A stretch of 64,000 nucleotides of DNA from JAPWJZ01 sp038247245 (lineage in GTDB: Bacteria > Pseudomonadota > Alphaproteobacteria > Micavibrionales > UBA2020), in NCBI GenBank assembly GCA_038247245.1, contig JBBRVE010000006.1, forward strand, positions 1 through 64,000, read 5' to 3'. Numbering within the stretch: position 1 is the stretch's first letter; every line of letters starts with the position of its first letter. Shown here one piece after another: positions 46,924-56,248 of the stretch. The notes beneath the pieces are model-generated. The model was not told where the DNA came from, ran no database searches, and saw only the letters and a list, made by a program, of their open reading frames with translations. Position numbers and translations under genes: made by a program.

Positions 46924-48438
46924 ATGGCAAAGAAATCCACCCCGAAAATCAAGGCTGAAAAGATCCGCGCGCCGGAAAAAATTCGCGCGAGCGTGGGTTT
47001 GACGTTCGACGACGTTTTGCTGCTGCCGGGCGCATCGGAAATCCAGCCGCTGGACGCCGACACCTCTACGCAGATCACGCAGGCCATCAGGCTGAACATC
47101 CCGCTGCTCTCCGCCGCCATGGATACGGTGACGGAGGCCGAGGCCGCGATTGCGATGGCGCAGGCGGGCGGCATGGGCATCCTCCACCGCAACATGGAAC
47201 CCGATATGCAGGCGGAACATGTGCGCCGCGTGAAGCGGTATGAATCGGGCATGGTCCTGAACCCCATCACCATCCACCCCGACGCGCCGCTGGCCGAGGC
47301 GCTCGACCTCATGAAACGATTTCGCATTTCGGGCGTGCCGGTGACGAAGGCGAACGGGAAACTGGTGGGCATCCTGACCAACCGCGATGTGCGTTTCGCC
47401 GATAACCCGAAACAGCCAATCCGCGAATTGATGACGTCGGAAAACCTGATCAAGGTCGTGAACAGCGTCGATAAATCAAAGGCGCGCAAGCTGCTGCATG
47501 TCAACCGCATCGAAAAGCTGCTGGTGGTGGATGATGACGACCGCTGCATCGGTTTGGTGACCGTGAAAGACATTGAAAAGGCGCAGCTGCACCCGACCGC
47601 GTGCAAAGATGATAACGGATCATTGCGCGTGGGCGCGGCAATCGGCACGGGCGATGCGAATTTCGACCGCGCACAGGCATTGATCGATGCGGATATCGAC
47701 CTGATCGTGGTGGATACCGCGCATGGCCATTCGAAAAACGTGATCGATATGGTGAAAAAACTGCGCCGCCATAACAACCGCGTACAATTGGTGGCGGGCA
47801 ATATCGCAACCGCCGATGCGGCGAAGGCGTTGATCGATGCGGGCGTGGATTCGCTGAAGGTCGGCATTGGCCCCGGTTCCATCTGTACGACGCGCATCGT
47901 GGCAGGCGTTGGCGTGCCGCAACTGACCGCGATCATGGATGTGGCATCCGCCGCATCGAAACACCGCATCCCCGTGATCGCCGATGGCGGCATCAAATCA
48001 TCGGGCGACTTGGCCAAGGCCGTGGCGGCCGGTGCCGATTGCGTGATGATGGGCGGCATTTTCGCAGGGACGGATGAATCGCCCGGCGAAATCATTTTGT
48101 ACCAAGGGCGTTCGTACAAAGAATATCGCGGCATGGGCTCGGTCGGCGCGATGGTGCGCGGATCGGCCGACCGTTATTCCCAAGGTTCGGTGAAAGAATC
48201 GCAGAAACTGGTGCCCGAAGGCATCGAGGGCCGCGTGCCCGCCAAAGGCCCGATTGCCAATGTCATCCACCAGATGGTCGGCGGCCTGCGCGCCGCCATG
48301 GGCTATACCGGCTGCAAGACGGTTGCGGAGATGAAGCAGAAAGCCACCTTCATCCGCATGACCGGCGCAGGATATCGAGAAAGCCATGTGCATGACGTGA
48401 CGATCACGAAGGAAGCGCCGAATTACAGGGCGGATTAA
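46924..48438 (+). CDS. guaB: IMP dehydrogenase
   Basis: Oxidises IMP to XMP with NAD, feeding GuaA. The 504-residue protein has LTFDDVLLLPGASEI, two CBS domains between about 115 and 235 (VSGVPVTKANGKLVGILTNRDVRF and LLVVDDDDRCIGLVTVKDIEKA), the catalytic loop GIGPGSICTTRIVAGVGVPQ with its Cys, and DGGIKSSGDLAKA. The N-terminus carries about 25 extra residues, rich in Lys (MAKKSTPKIKAEKIRAPEK), compared with typical IMPDH. A hairpin follows its stop. Confidence 0.97.
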   Translation: MAKKSTPKIKAEKIRAPEKIRASVGLTFDDVLLLPGASEIQPLDADTSTQITQAIRLNIPLLSAAMDTVTEAEAAIAMAQAGGMGILHRNMEPDMQAEHVRRVKRYESGMVLNPITIHPDAPLAEALDLMKRFRISGVPVTKANGKLVGILTNRDVRFADNPKQPIRELMTSENLIKVVNSVDKSKARKLLHVNRIEKLLVVDDDDRCIGLVTVKDIEKAQLHPTACKDDNGSLRVGAAIGTGDANFDRAQALIDADIDLIVVDTAHGHSKNVIDMVKKLRRHNNRVQLVAGNIATADAAKALIDAGVDSLKVGIGPGSICTTRIVAGVGVPQLTAIMDVASAASKHRIPVIADGGIKSSGDLAKAVAAGADCVMMGGIFAGTDESPGEIILYQGRSYKEYRGMGSVGAMVRGSADRYSQGSVKESQKLVPEGIEGRVPAKGPIANVIHQMVGGLRAAMGYTGCKTVAEMKQKATFIRMTGAGYRESHVHDVTITKEAPNYRAD

Positions 48439-48465
48439 GGACTTAGCAAGTCCTGATTCATTTCT
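48439..48465 (+). terminator. Probable guaB terminator
   Basis: GGACTT-AGC-AAGTCC (48439-48453) is a perfect 6-bp stem starting at the guaB stop codon, followed by a moderately T-rich stretch. It would separate guaB from mntP. Confidence 0.5.
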
Positions 48466-48494
48466 TGACTCACGATACCGCGCTATTATATAAA
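48465..48494 (+). promoter_or_regulatory. mntP promoter
   Basis: TTGACT (48465-48470) and TATAAA (48489-48494) with 18-base spacing. The predicted start near 48501 is at the 5' edge of the riboswitch. Confidence 0.6.
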
Positions 48495-48496
48495 AT

Positions 48497-48653
48497 GCCC
48501 ATTGGGGAGTAGCCTCCACATCCTCCAGTTGGGCTGAAGCCAACATACTTGCACTCCGGTGCATGGTTTCAGCAGCGGATCTTCCGCTTGGCAAGACCAG
48601 TACATGCGCGAAAGCCGTCCGGCTTGTTTTCGCGAGTGTATGGTCATGCGAAG
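48497..48653 (+). ncRNA. Manganese riboswitch, yybP-ykoY type
   Basis: The conserved core GGGGAGTAGCC (48504-48514), AGCCAACATAC (48538-48548) and GGCAAGACC (48590-48598) are the hallmarks of the yybP-ykoY Mn2+ aptamer. A second stem pairs GACCAGTACATGCGCG (from 48595) with CGCGAGTGTATGGTC (to 48645), next to the ribosome site of mntP, and could be the expression platform. The family senses Mn2+ and commonly turns on MntP exporters, which is exactly the gene downstream. Confidence 0.88.
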
Positions 48654-48671
48654 TCGGGCGGAGAACGCGAT

Positions 48672-49235
48672 ATGGGCATCTTTCAAACCACCATCCTTGC
48701 CTTCAGCATGTCGACCGATGCCTTTGCCGTTTCCGTGGGCAAGGGCGCTGCGTTGCGCAAGCCGCGCTTCACCGAAGCCTTACGCACCGGCGCGATTTTC
48801 GGCGTGATCGAAGGCATGACGCCCGTTATCGGCTGGGGCATCGGCCTTGCCGCCAGCCAGCATATCGCGGCGGTCGACCACTGGATCGCGTTCATCATTT
48901 TGGGCGCGATTGGCCTGAAGATGATTTACGAAGGGCTGCAGGCGGATGATGGCACGGAAAAGCCAACCAGCCACAGCATCGCGCGCCTGATGCTGACCGC
49001 CCTTGGCACATCCATCGATTCAATGGCGGTCGGCGTTTCGCTGTCGATCCTCGGCACGCATATCGGGTGGACGGCGGTTGCGATTGGTTTGGCAACCTTC
49101 ACGATGGTCACGATCGGCGTGATGACGGGGCAATATATCGGCAGCAAATACGGCAAGATCGCCGAAATGGCGGGCGGCGCTGCGCTGATCTTCCTCGGCA
49201 CCAAGACGCTGTTCGAGCATCTCGGCTATATTTAA
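48672..49235 (+). CDS. mntP: Manganese efflux pump MntP
   Basis: Exports excess Mn2+ across the inner membrane. The 187-residue protein has six helices in two related halves, with STDAFAVSVGKGAAL and GTSIDSMAVGVSLSILG, each carrying the conserved Asp of the family. ATG at 48672 has GGAG eight bases upstream; the longer frame from 48549 runs through the riboswitch and is rejected. It overlaps the convergent purM by four bases. Confidence 0.95.
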   Translation: MGIFQTTILAFSMSTDAFAVSVGKGAALRKPRFTEALRTGAIFGVIEGMTPVIGWGIGLAASQHIAAVDHWIAFIILGAIGLKMIYEGLQADDGTEKPTSHSIARLMLTALGTSIDSMAVGVSLSILGTHIGWTAVAIGLATFTMVTIGVMTGQYIGSKYGKIAEMAGGAALIFLGTKTLFEHLGYI

Positions 49236-50236
49236 CAGCTGAAATCGAGGTTTTCGGTTTTCACGACCGTCATGCCTGTGCCGGCGGCAACTTTACCAAT
49301 CGTCCAGAACGGCTGGTTCAGTTCCTTCAGCTTCGCCGCCAGCTTATCCGGCTGCGCCGTCGCAAAAACAAAACCGATGCCCATGTTGAAGGTGCGGTAT
49401 AAATCCGCGCCCTCAAGGCCGGAGCGTTTCACCAGTTCCGTGTAAATCGGCGGAATATCGCCAAGCGCGGGCAGGTAATCCAGCACGTAATCGAATTTGT
49501 CATTCATGCGCGGCACGTTTTCGAGGCCGCCGCCCGTGATATGCGCCATCGCCTTGACCAGCGGCAGCACTTCCCTCACCACGTTCCAGTAAATGCGTGT
49601 GGGTGTCAGCGCCTGCAACAGCAATTCGCGTTCCGTTTCATTGATCAGCTTGCGCACCAGCGAATAGCCATTGGAATGCACGCCCGACGACGGCAGCGCG
49701 ATCAGGGTATCACCGACCGCCACATCATGACCGTCTTTCAGATCCTTTTGCAGCACTTCGCCGACCGCAAAACCGGCAAGATCGTATTCGCCCGCGCCAT
49801 AGACACCCGGCATTTCCGCCGTTTCGCCGCCGATGAGGGCGCATTGAGATTGCTTGCAACCCTCGACCACGCCATTGATGATTTCTTCGGCGGCGTTCAG
49901 GTCCAGCTTGCCGGTCGCAAGGTAATCGAGGAAGAACAGCGGCGTCGCGCCCGTGCAGATGATGTCGTTCACGCACATGGCGACCAAATCTATGCCGATG
50001 GTGTCGTGCTTGTTCAGGGATTGCGCCACTTTCACCTTGGTGCCGCAGCCATCGGTGCCGGTCGCCAGCAATTTATCGTCGGTGATCTTATATAATGCCG
50101 CAAACCCGCCCACGCCGGAAACAACCCGTTCGCCATAGGTGGACCGCACCTTTGATTTGATGCGCTCAACAAACGCGTCGCCGCGCTCGATATCGACGCC
50201 CGCGTCTTTATAGGTCGTTTTTTGCGTTTGGGTCAT
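49232..50236 (-). CDS. purM: Phosphoribosylformylglycinamidine cyclo-ligase (AIR synthase)
   Basis: Closes FGAM to AIR with ATP. The 334-residue protein has TYKDAGVDIERGDAFVERIK at the N-terminus, GGFAALY, LLATGTDGCGTKVKVAQ, CVNDIICTGATPLFFLDYLATGK, GGETAEMPGVY and THGGGLENVPRM-like ITGGGLENVPRM, all typical of PurM. Last gene of the minus-strand purine operon; the gap to purH is eight bases. Confidence 0.96.
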   Translation of the reverse strand: MTQTQKTTYKDAGVDIERGDAFVERIKSKVRSTYGERVVSGVGGFAALYKITDDKLLATGTDGCGTKVKVAQSLNKHDTIGIDLVAMCVNDIICTGATPLFFLDYLATGKLDLNAAEEIINGVVEGCKQSQCALIGGETAEMPGVYGAGEYDLAGFAVGEVLQKDLKDGHDVAVGDTLIALPSSGVHSNGYSLVRKLINETERELLLQALTPTRIYWNVVREVLPLVKAMAHITGGGLENVPRMNDKFDYVLDYLPALGDIPPIYTELVKRSGLEGADLYRTFNMGIGFVFATAQPDKLAAKLKELNQPFWTIGKVAAGTGMTVVKTENLDFSC

Positions 50237-50244
50237 TTTATCCT

Positions 50245-51828
50245 CTAGTGCCGGAAATGGCGGCGGCCGGTGAAGGTCATGGCGATGTCGGAATCATTGC
50301 AGGCAGCGATTACGTCTTTATCCTTTACGCTGCCACCCGGCTGCACGATGTATTTGATGCCGGCAGCGGCGGCGATGCCGATATTATCCGGGAACGGAAA
50401 GAACGCATCCGACACCAGGACAGCTTCGGACAAATCCTTGTGCCCGTTTTCATGCGCCTTTTCGACCGCCTGTTTCATGCTGACAAGGCGGTTGGGGTTG
50501 CCCATGCCTGCGCCCACCATGCTGAAACCTTTATCGTTCGCGATAAAGATACCGATCGCATTACTCTTCAGGTGTTTGCAGGCCATGACGCCGAAACGCG
50601 CCAGCTCGCTGCGTTCGCCGTTGAACGGGCGGGTGGTCATCGGCTTGAAATCCGCATCCGCGCCTTCGTCTTCCTGTTGCACGACCCATCCGCCGGAGAT
50701 GGAGCGCACCATCATCGATTTTTCCGCGCCCGTATAAGTCGGCAGTGCCAGCAGACGCAGGTTCGGTTTCGCCGCGAACACTTTTTTCGCTTCGTCGGTA
50801 TAGGACGGCGCGACAATCACCTCGACGAATTTGTTCGCCAGCCATGTGGCGATATCGTCGCCCACAGGCTGGTTAAAGCACAGAATACCGCCAAAGCTGC
50901 TGATCGGGTCGCCTGACCATGCGGCTTCCAATGCCTCCAGCGGTGTTTTCGCCAGCGCGAGGCCGCAGGGGCTCAGATGCTTGATGATCGACACGGCGGC
51001 GGGATAACCCGCAACGCCCAATGCCGAAATATCGCCGCAAGACCGCCACGCAGCATCCGCATCCAGCAGATTGTTGTACGACAGCTCTTTACCCTGAATC
51101 GGTTCCGCCCCCGCAAGACCCGCATTGAACGGATCTGCATGCACCCATGATTTTTGGTGCGGATTTTCGCCGTAGCGCAGCGGTGTGCCGGATTTCACGG
51201 GGATTGACAGCGTGCGCTGTTCCTCGCCCCATTCTGCCTCCATACGCGATGCGATCAGCGCGTCGTATTCGGCGGTGTGGCGGAACGCGGCGAGCGCCAG
51301 TTTCTGCCGCGTTTCGGCGCGCAGCTTGCCGCCCGTTTCGTTCAGGTCGCGGATGACCATGCCATATTGCGACGGGTCGGTGACCGTGCCGACAGACGCG
51401 TAGTTTTTCGCCGAAGCGCGGATCATGGTCGGGCCGCCAACATCTATATTCTCGATAATCTCCGCCCAATCCTTGCTTTTCTGCGCGGTCGCCTCGAACG
51501 GGTACAAATTGCAGACGACCAGATCAATCGCCTCGATCTTCAAATCTTTCGCTTGAGCGATATCATCCGCATGGTCGCGGCGGAACAGCAGCGCGCTTGA
51601 AATCTGGAAGCTGAGCGTCTTCATGCGTCCGCCGAAGGCTTCGGGGTTGCCGGTGACTTTTTCGACGGGGGTATAGGGGATGCCGAGGTCCTGCAAAAAC
51701 TTGCCCGTGCCGCCAGATGAAATAATTTCCACTTTCAGCGCGTGGAGTTTTGCAGCCAGTTCCTCCAGCCCCGCCTTGTCGCTGACGCTCACCAGCGCCC
51801 GTTTGACGTTAACCAGCCCGTCGCTCAT
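50245..51828 (-). CDS. purH: Bifunctional AICAR transformylase / IMP cyclohydrolase
   Basis: Performs the last two steps to IMP. The 527-residue protein has an N-terminal MGS-like cyclohydrolase (KRALVSVSDKAGLEELA, SSGGTGKFLQDLGIPY, GGRMKTLSFQI) to about residue 195 and the formyltransferase domain after it (RYGENPHQKSW, DADAAWRSCGDI, KHLSPCGLA, FGGILCFNQPV, GMGNPNRLVS). The start overlaps the end of purQ by 20 bases, so the two are coupled. Confidence 0.96.
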   Translation of the reverse strand: MSDGLVNVKRALVSVSDKAGLEELAAKLHALKVEIISSGGTGKFLQDLGIPYTPVEKVTGNPEAFGGRMKTLSFQISSALLFRRDHADDIAQAKDLKIEAIDLVVCNLYPFEATAQKSKDWAEIIENIDVGGPTMIRASAKNYASVGTVTDPSQYGMVIRDLNETGGKLRAETRQKLALAAFRHTAEYDALIASRMEAEWGEEQRTLSIPVKSGTPLRYGENPHQKSWVHADPFNAGLAGAEPIQGKELSYNNLLDADAAWRSCGDISALGVAGYPAAVSIIKHLSPCGLALAKTPLEALEAAWSGDPISSFGGILCFNQPVGDDIATWLANKFVEVIVAPSYTDEAKKVFAAKPNLRLLALPTYTGAEKSMMVRSISGGWVVQQEDEGADADFKPMTTRPFNGERSELARFGVMACKHLKSNAIGIFIANDKGFSMVGAGMGNPNRLVSMKQAVEKAHENGHKDLSEAVLVSDAFFPFPDNIGIAAAAGIKYIVQPGGSVKDKDVIAACNDSDIAMTFTGRRHFRH

Positions 51829-52597
51829 GGCTTTGCTCCCCTTTTAAAACGCGCAGCATGTTGTCGAAAATCAGCGCGCCGTCGCCCTTCGCAACGTCGC
51901 GGGCATGGGTATTGCGATAGGTTTCGCTGAACATGAACGCTTCGGGATGCGGCATCAGCCCCAGCACCATGCCCGACGCATCGGTCAGCGCGGCAATGCG
52001 GCCATATGATCCGTTCACGTCTTCGGTATAGGTGAGCGGCACGAGCCCTTGGTCGATCAGCGCCTGATATTCCTTTTGCTCCTCGCCCTTTTTAAAGGCG
52101 ATGCGGCCTTCGCCATGGCGGATCGGCAATTCGATCTGGGTTTTATCCAAACCTTTCGTCCACTGGCAGACGCTTTTCGCGTTCACATCCAGCGTGACCC
52201 AGCGGTTGATAAACCCGCCCTGTTCGTTGGCGGCAAGCGCAAGGATGCGCTCGGGCGCGTCGGGATACGGCAGCAGGCCGAGTTTTACCAATACCTGAAA
52301 ACCGTTGCAGATGCCGATAACGGGCTTTTTCGCCTCGACCATCTTGAAAAACTTATCGCCCAGCTTGTGCCGGATTTTCAGCGCAAGGATCTGGCCGGAG
52401 CCGAGTTCATCGCCGAAAGAAAACCCGCCAGGAATAGCAAGCCCGTCGGCAGTTTTCAGCATCTCGGGTGCCGCGATCAAGTCGTTCACGTGTACCGTTT
52501 GCGCCTGACCGCCCGCATGTTCCAGTGCAAACGCCGTTTCGCGTTCGCAATTGATGCCGTCGCCACAGACCACGATGAAGAGAGGTTTATTCGCCAT
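51809..52597 (-). CDS. purQ: FGAM synthase glutaminase subunit PurQ
   Basis: Supplies ammonia from glutamine to PurL. The 262-residue class I amidotransferase has IVVCGDGINCERE at the N-terminus, IPGGFSFGDELGSGQ, the nucleophile in IGICNGFQVLVKLGLLP, and MPHPEAF near the C-terminus. It is longer than the usual PurQ of the three-subunit system (about 225) and resembles the glutaminase domain of long PurL. ATG at 52597 (AAGGG upstream) is preferred to the in-frame ATG at 52618, which lies within the end of purL. Confidence 0.93.
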   Translation of the reverse strand: MANKPLFIVVCGDGINCERETAFALEHAGGQAQTVHVNDLIAAPEMLKTADGLAIPGGFSFGDELGSGQILALKIRHKLGDKFFKMVEAKKPVIGICNGFQVLVKLGLLPYPDAPERILALAANEQGGFINRWVTLDVNAKSVCQWTKGLDKTQIELPIRHGEGRIAFKKGEEQKEYQALIDQGLVPLTYTEDVNGSYGRIAALTDASGMVLGLMPHPEAFMFSETYRNTHARDVAKGDGALIFDNMLRVLKGEQSHERRAG

Positions 52598-52599
52598 CG

Positions 52600-55581
52600 T
52601 CAAAAACCCTTTCGCCATGCGGCCACGATATCGGCAAGCGCGATATTCGCGCCATCGACCAGCAGTTTGTCATCACCCGTCACCTGACCGATCAGTGTTG
52701 CTGCCGGCAGGGCTTTATCGAATGCCGCGCGTCGACCCGGCGACACGCTGACCACGATACGGCCGGGGGCTTCGTTGAACAGCGCATCTGCGCCCTTCAC
52801 CGTCAATGCCGCGCCCAGCCTGCCGCCTGTCATGCATTCGGCAACCGCCACCAGCAAGCCGCCTTCGGACACGTCATGCGCCGATTTGATGCAGCCGGAT
52901 TTCAGCGCCGCGTTGAACTGGCGATACAGCGTCAGGTTTTTGGCAAGGTCGATTGCGGGGCCGTTATCATCCGCCACATCAAACCACGCCGCATATTCGG
53001 ATGCCGCCAAGCCGCTGCCCGCCGCGCCGAGCAGGTAAATATGATCGCCCGCATCGCGGAAACCGCTGCCGACCGATGCGCCCATTTGCACCTTGGCCAT
53101 CGCGGTCACCATCAGCGTCGGCAGGCAGCTGATATTGATGTCCTGTCCACGGCCGTCTTTGCCGCGGAAATCATTCTTCATGCTGTCCTTGCCGCTGACC
53201 AACGGCGCGCCATAGGCCTTGCAGATGTCGTACAGCCCTTCGCAGGTACGCACCAACTGGCCGAGCTTATATGCACCTTCCGGATTTTTCGCCGAAACGA
53301 CAGGGTCAGGCCAGCAGAAATTGTCGAGCAGGCAGAGCGTATCGGGATCGCCGCCCGCAGTCACCACATTGCGCACAGCTTCATCGACGGCGAATTGCGC
53401 CATGCGATAGGGATCGACCGGCGACATGCGCGGCGCCATACCGCAACCAACCGCAGCCGCGTTATCGGATGCACCGCCATGCGGCTGCAGCCAGATGACG
53501 CCCGCATCCGACGGGCCGTCGGCCTTGCTGCCCGCAAAAGGCTTCACATGCGTTGCCGCCTGCACTTCATGGTCATAGGCGCGCACCCATTTTTCTTTCG
53601 ACGTGATATTAGGCGATGCCAGCAGCGCCAGCAGCGCGGTTTTAACATCGGGCGCGGGGATGCGTTTTGCCTTCAACTCCGTCGTCGCCGACCAGTCGGG
53701 GCGCGGCTTCGGCGCATTCCATTCCGCCTTCAGCTGCATTTGCGGCAGCGAATTGTGCAGGAAATCGAGGCTGAGGGATCCCGTGAGCGTGTCTTTATAA
53801 TATACGTCCAAACGTCCGCTGTCATTGAACGCGCCGATATTGGTCGCCACAACGCCGCGAAGGGTGGCGAGTTCGATAAACGCCTTTACCTGCGCGGGCG
53901 GCACGGCGACGGTCATGCGTTCCTGGCTTTCGCTGACCATCAATTCCCACGGGCTGAGTCCGGGATATTTGACAGGGCACAGGCCAAGGTCCAGCGTTGC
54001 GCCGCCCGACATCTGCGCCATTTCGCCAACACTGGACGATAACCCGCCCGCGCCGTTATCAGTGATGGCGGAGAACAGGCCGAGGTCGCGCGCTTCCAGC
54101 AGAAAATCCGCCATGCGTTTTTGCGTCAGCGGATCGCCGATTTGCACCGCCGTTGCGGGCGCGTTTTCATCCAGTTCCAGCGAGCTGAAGGTTGCGCCGT
54201 GGATGCCATCTGCGCCGATCGCGCCGCCGACCATCACGATGCGATCGCCAAGGTTCAGTTTTTTCTCCGCTGAATCGCGGCCATCGGGCAGCACCGGGGG
54301 CATGACGCCGATAGTGCCGACGAATACCAGCGGCTTGCCGGCGTAATCGCGGTCAAAGAAGAACGCGCCGTTCACGGTAGGGATGCCGCTTTTGTTGCCG
54401 CCGTCCTCGACGCCCTTGTGCACGCCTTCCAGGATGCGGCGGGGCGGCTTGGGGCCGACGGGCATGAATTGTTCTTCGCCCTTTTCCGGCATACTGGGCG
54501 GGGCGAAGCAGAACACATCGGTATTCGCAATCGGGCGCGCGCCAAGGCCGCAGCCAAGGATGTCGCGGTTGACGCCGAGGATGCCGGTGAGCGCGCCGCC
54601 GTAGGGGTCGAGCGCGGACGGGCTATTATGCGTTTCCACCTTGATGCAGAGGTCGATTTTTTCATCGAAGCGCACGATGCCGGCATTGTCGCTGAACACG
54701 GAAATCAGCCAGTCGATGCCTCGTTCCGCCTGAATTTCCTTGGTCGCGCGCTTGATATAAGTTTTATAAAGGCTGTCGATAGTCTTTGTTTTGCCGTCCG
54801 CGCCGGTAAAATCGATTTTCGCGGCGAAAATCTTGTGCTTGCAATGCTCGCTCCATGTCTGGGCAAAAATCTCCAGCTCCACATCTGTCGGCGATTGAGG
54901 CAAACTCTGTTTTTTGCGGAGCGCCTGCACATCGGCATCACGGTAATGGTCGCGGATATGGTGCAGTTCCTGCATCGTCATGGCGAGCGTACGGTCGCGG
55001 CTCAGCTGTTCCAGTTCCTTGTCGTGCAGTTCCAGCGACACCTGCTCCACCTTCGGCGCATGGGTGAGCATTGTCTTGGGCAGTTTCACATCGGTGAAGC
55101 GCGGCAGTTTCAGGAATTCGTCATAGGACCAGATATCGATTTTCTGTATCAGTTCGTTCGCCAGCAATTCGCGCCCGACTTTTTTTGCGCCAGCCGCATC
55201 CAGCGTGCCGAACATGAAATACAGGCTGCCGCTGGCCACCACGGCCTGCAATCCGGTCAGCGCTAGCGCTTCTTCAGCGGAGCGCGCGGGGTTGTCGGTG
55301 ACGCCGGGGCGATAGGTGACTTCGGCGACGAAGGCGGGGTTTTGCGGAAAGGTATAGGTTGCGCCATCCATCTGTGCGAGATACAGCACGGGATCGGCGA
55401 ACACTTTGGCGACATTCGATTCAAGGTCGTTCGCGGGCGATACGGGCGCGATTTTATAAACTTTTACTTCTTCCAGCGCCGCCAGCGGCACGCCAAAATA
55501 TTCGCGCGCCTGCCCTGCCCATTTTTCCAGACGGCGGTCGGGAATTTGCGAGGTGACTTCTACGCGAACGGCTGCGCCCAT
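52600..55581 (-). CDS. purL: FGAM synthase PurL with fused PurS-like N-terminal domain
   Basis: Converts FGAR to FGAM with ATP and ammonia from PurQ. The 993-residue protein starts with two PurS-like halves (VRVEVTSQIPDRRLEKWAGQ, then VAEVTYRPGVTDNPARSAEEAL), a linker (SPTDVELEIFAQTWSEHCKH), and two AIRS-type domains (KVETHNSPSALDPYGGALTG, SESQERMTVAVP, GCGMAPRMSPVDPYRMAQFAVDEAVRN, AHDVSEGGLLVAVAE). It lacks the C-terminal glutaminase of the 1300-residue enzyme; that part is the separate purQ, three bases downstream. ATG 55581 with GAAGG replaces a longer TTG start. Confidence 0.94.
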   Translation of the reverse strand: MGAAVRVEVTSQIPDRRLEKWAGQAREYFGVPLAALEEVKVYKIAPVSPANDLESNVAKVFADPVLYLAQMDGATYTFPQNPAFVAEVTYRPGVTDNPARSAEEALALTGLQAVVASGSLYFMFGTLDAAGAKKVGRELLANELIQKIDIWSYDEFLKLPRFTDVKLPKTMLTHAPKVEQVSLELHDKELEQLSRDRTLAMTMQELHHIRDHYRDADVQALRKKQSLPQSPTDVELEIFAQTWSEHCKHKIFAAKIDFTGADGKTKTIDSLYKTYIKRATKEIQAERGIDWLISVFSDNAGIVRFDEKIDLCIKVETHNSPSALDPYGGALTGILGVNRDILGCGLGARPIANTDVFCFAPPSMPEKGEEQFMPVGPKPPRRILEGVHKGVEDGGNKSGIPTVNGAFFFDRDYAGKPLVFVGTIGVMPPVLPDGRDSAEKKLNLGDRIVMVGGAIGADGIHGATFSSLELDENAPATAVQIGDPLTQKRMADFLLEARDLGLFSAITDNGAGGLSSSVGEMAQMSGGATLDLGLCPVKYPGLSPWELMVSESQERMTVAVPPAQVKAFIELATLRGVVATNIGAFNDSGRLDVYYKDTLTGSLSLDFLHNSLPQMQLKAEWNAPKPRPDWSATTELKAKRIPAPDVKTALLALLASPNITSKEKWVRAYDHEVQAATHVKPFAGSKADGPSDAGVIWLQPHGGASDNAAAVGCGMAPRMSPVDPYRMAQFAVDEAVRNVVTAGGDPDTLCLLDNFCWPDPVVSAKNPEGAYKLGQLVRTCEGLYDICKAYGAPLVSGKDSMKNDFRGKDGRGQDINISCLPTLMVTAMAKVQMGASVGSGFRDAGDHIYLLGAAGSGLAASEYAAWFDVADDNGPAIDLAKNLTLYRQFNAALKSGCIKSAHDVSEGGLLVAVAECMTGGRLGAALTVKGADALFNEAPGRIVVSVSPGRRAAFDKALPAATLIGQVTGDDKLLVDGANIALADIVAAWRKGF

Positions 55582-55594
55582 ATTATGATGCCTT

Positions 55595-56248
55595 CTACTT
55601 GCCAAGACAGACGATGCGGCGATCGGTGCCGCGGATATTTTCGATCGACCATGTGCCCGCGATCAGGTGGCGCAGGAATTCGGCGTAAATGTCGTATTCC
55701 AGCTGCATGCCGCGCGCACGAAAATTATCGAATTCCTCGTTTTCATCGCGCTCGAATGACCGCTGCAGGATGATCGGGCCGCCATCGACGGTTTCATCGA
55801 CAAAATGCAGCGTCACGCCCGCGATTTTAACGCCCGCATTATAGGCCTGCAAATAACTGTCCATACCGGGAAATGCGGGCAGCAGCGAGGGATGGATATT
55901 CACGACGCGGTTCACGCCCAGTTTTTCGTCATGGAATTTGTGCAGGAATGCGGGGCTGAGGATGCGCATATAACCCGCAAGGAAAATCCATTCCACGCCG
56001 TTCAGCGCAAGCGTATCAAGGATCGCTTTTTCGTGTTCTTCTTTCGATGCGCCTTTTTGTTTCGCGACGACTTCGCAGGGCGTGCCGAATTTTTTTGCGC
56101 GTTCGATGACGCCGGCATAGGGCTGGTCGGTCAAGACCAGCAACGCGTCGATACCGGTCATTTCCTTGCAATGGCGCAGGATGTTTTCGGCATTGGTGCC
56201 GTTGCCCGAGGCGAAGACGGCGGCGCGGATGGCGGGCTTATTTGCCAA
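55595..56248 (-). CDS. purN: Phosphoribosylglycinamide formyltransferase PurN (TTG start)
   Basis: Transfers formyl from 10-formyl-THF to GAR. The 217-residue protein has AVFASGNGTNAENIL, VEWIFLAGYMRILSPAFL, the catalytic VNIHPSLLPAFPGMDSY and GVTLHFVDETVDGGPIILQ. The start codon is TTG at 56248, supported by a strong GGAGG eight bases upstream and the correct N-terminus; there is no ATG nearby. It overlaps the end of purD by 11 bases. Confidence 0.93.
   Translation of the reverse strand: MANKPAIRAAVFASGNGTNAENILRHCKEMTGIDALLVLTDQPYAGVIERAKKFGTPCEVVAKQKGASKEEHEKAILDTLALNGVEWIFLAGYMRILSPAFLHKFHDEKLGVNRVVNIHPSLLPAFPGMDSYLQAYNAGVKIAGVTLHFVDETVDGGPIILQRSFERDENEEFDNFRARGMQLEYDIYAEFLRHLIAGTWSIENIRGTDRRIVCLGK

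Noticed and set aside
46833..48134. 433-codon open frame antisense to guaB
   Set aside because: Ser/Ala/Thr-rich complement of IMPDH without family similarity.
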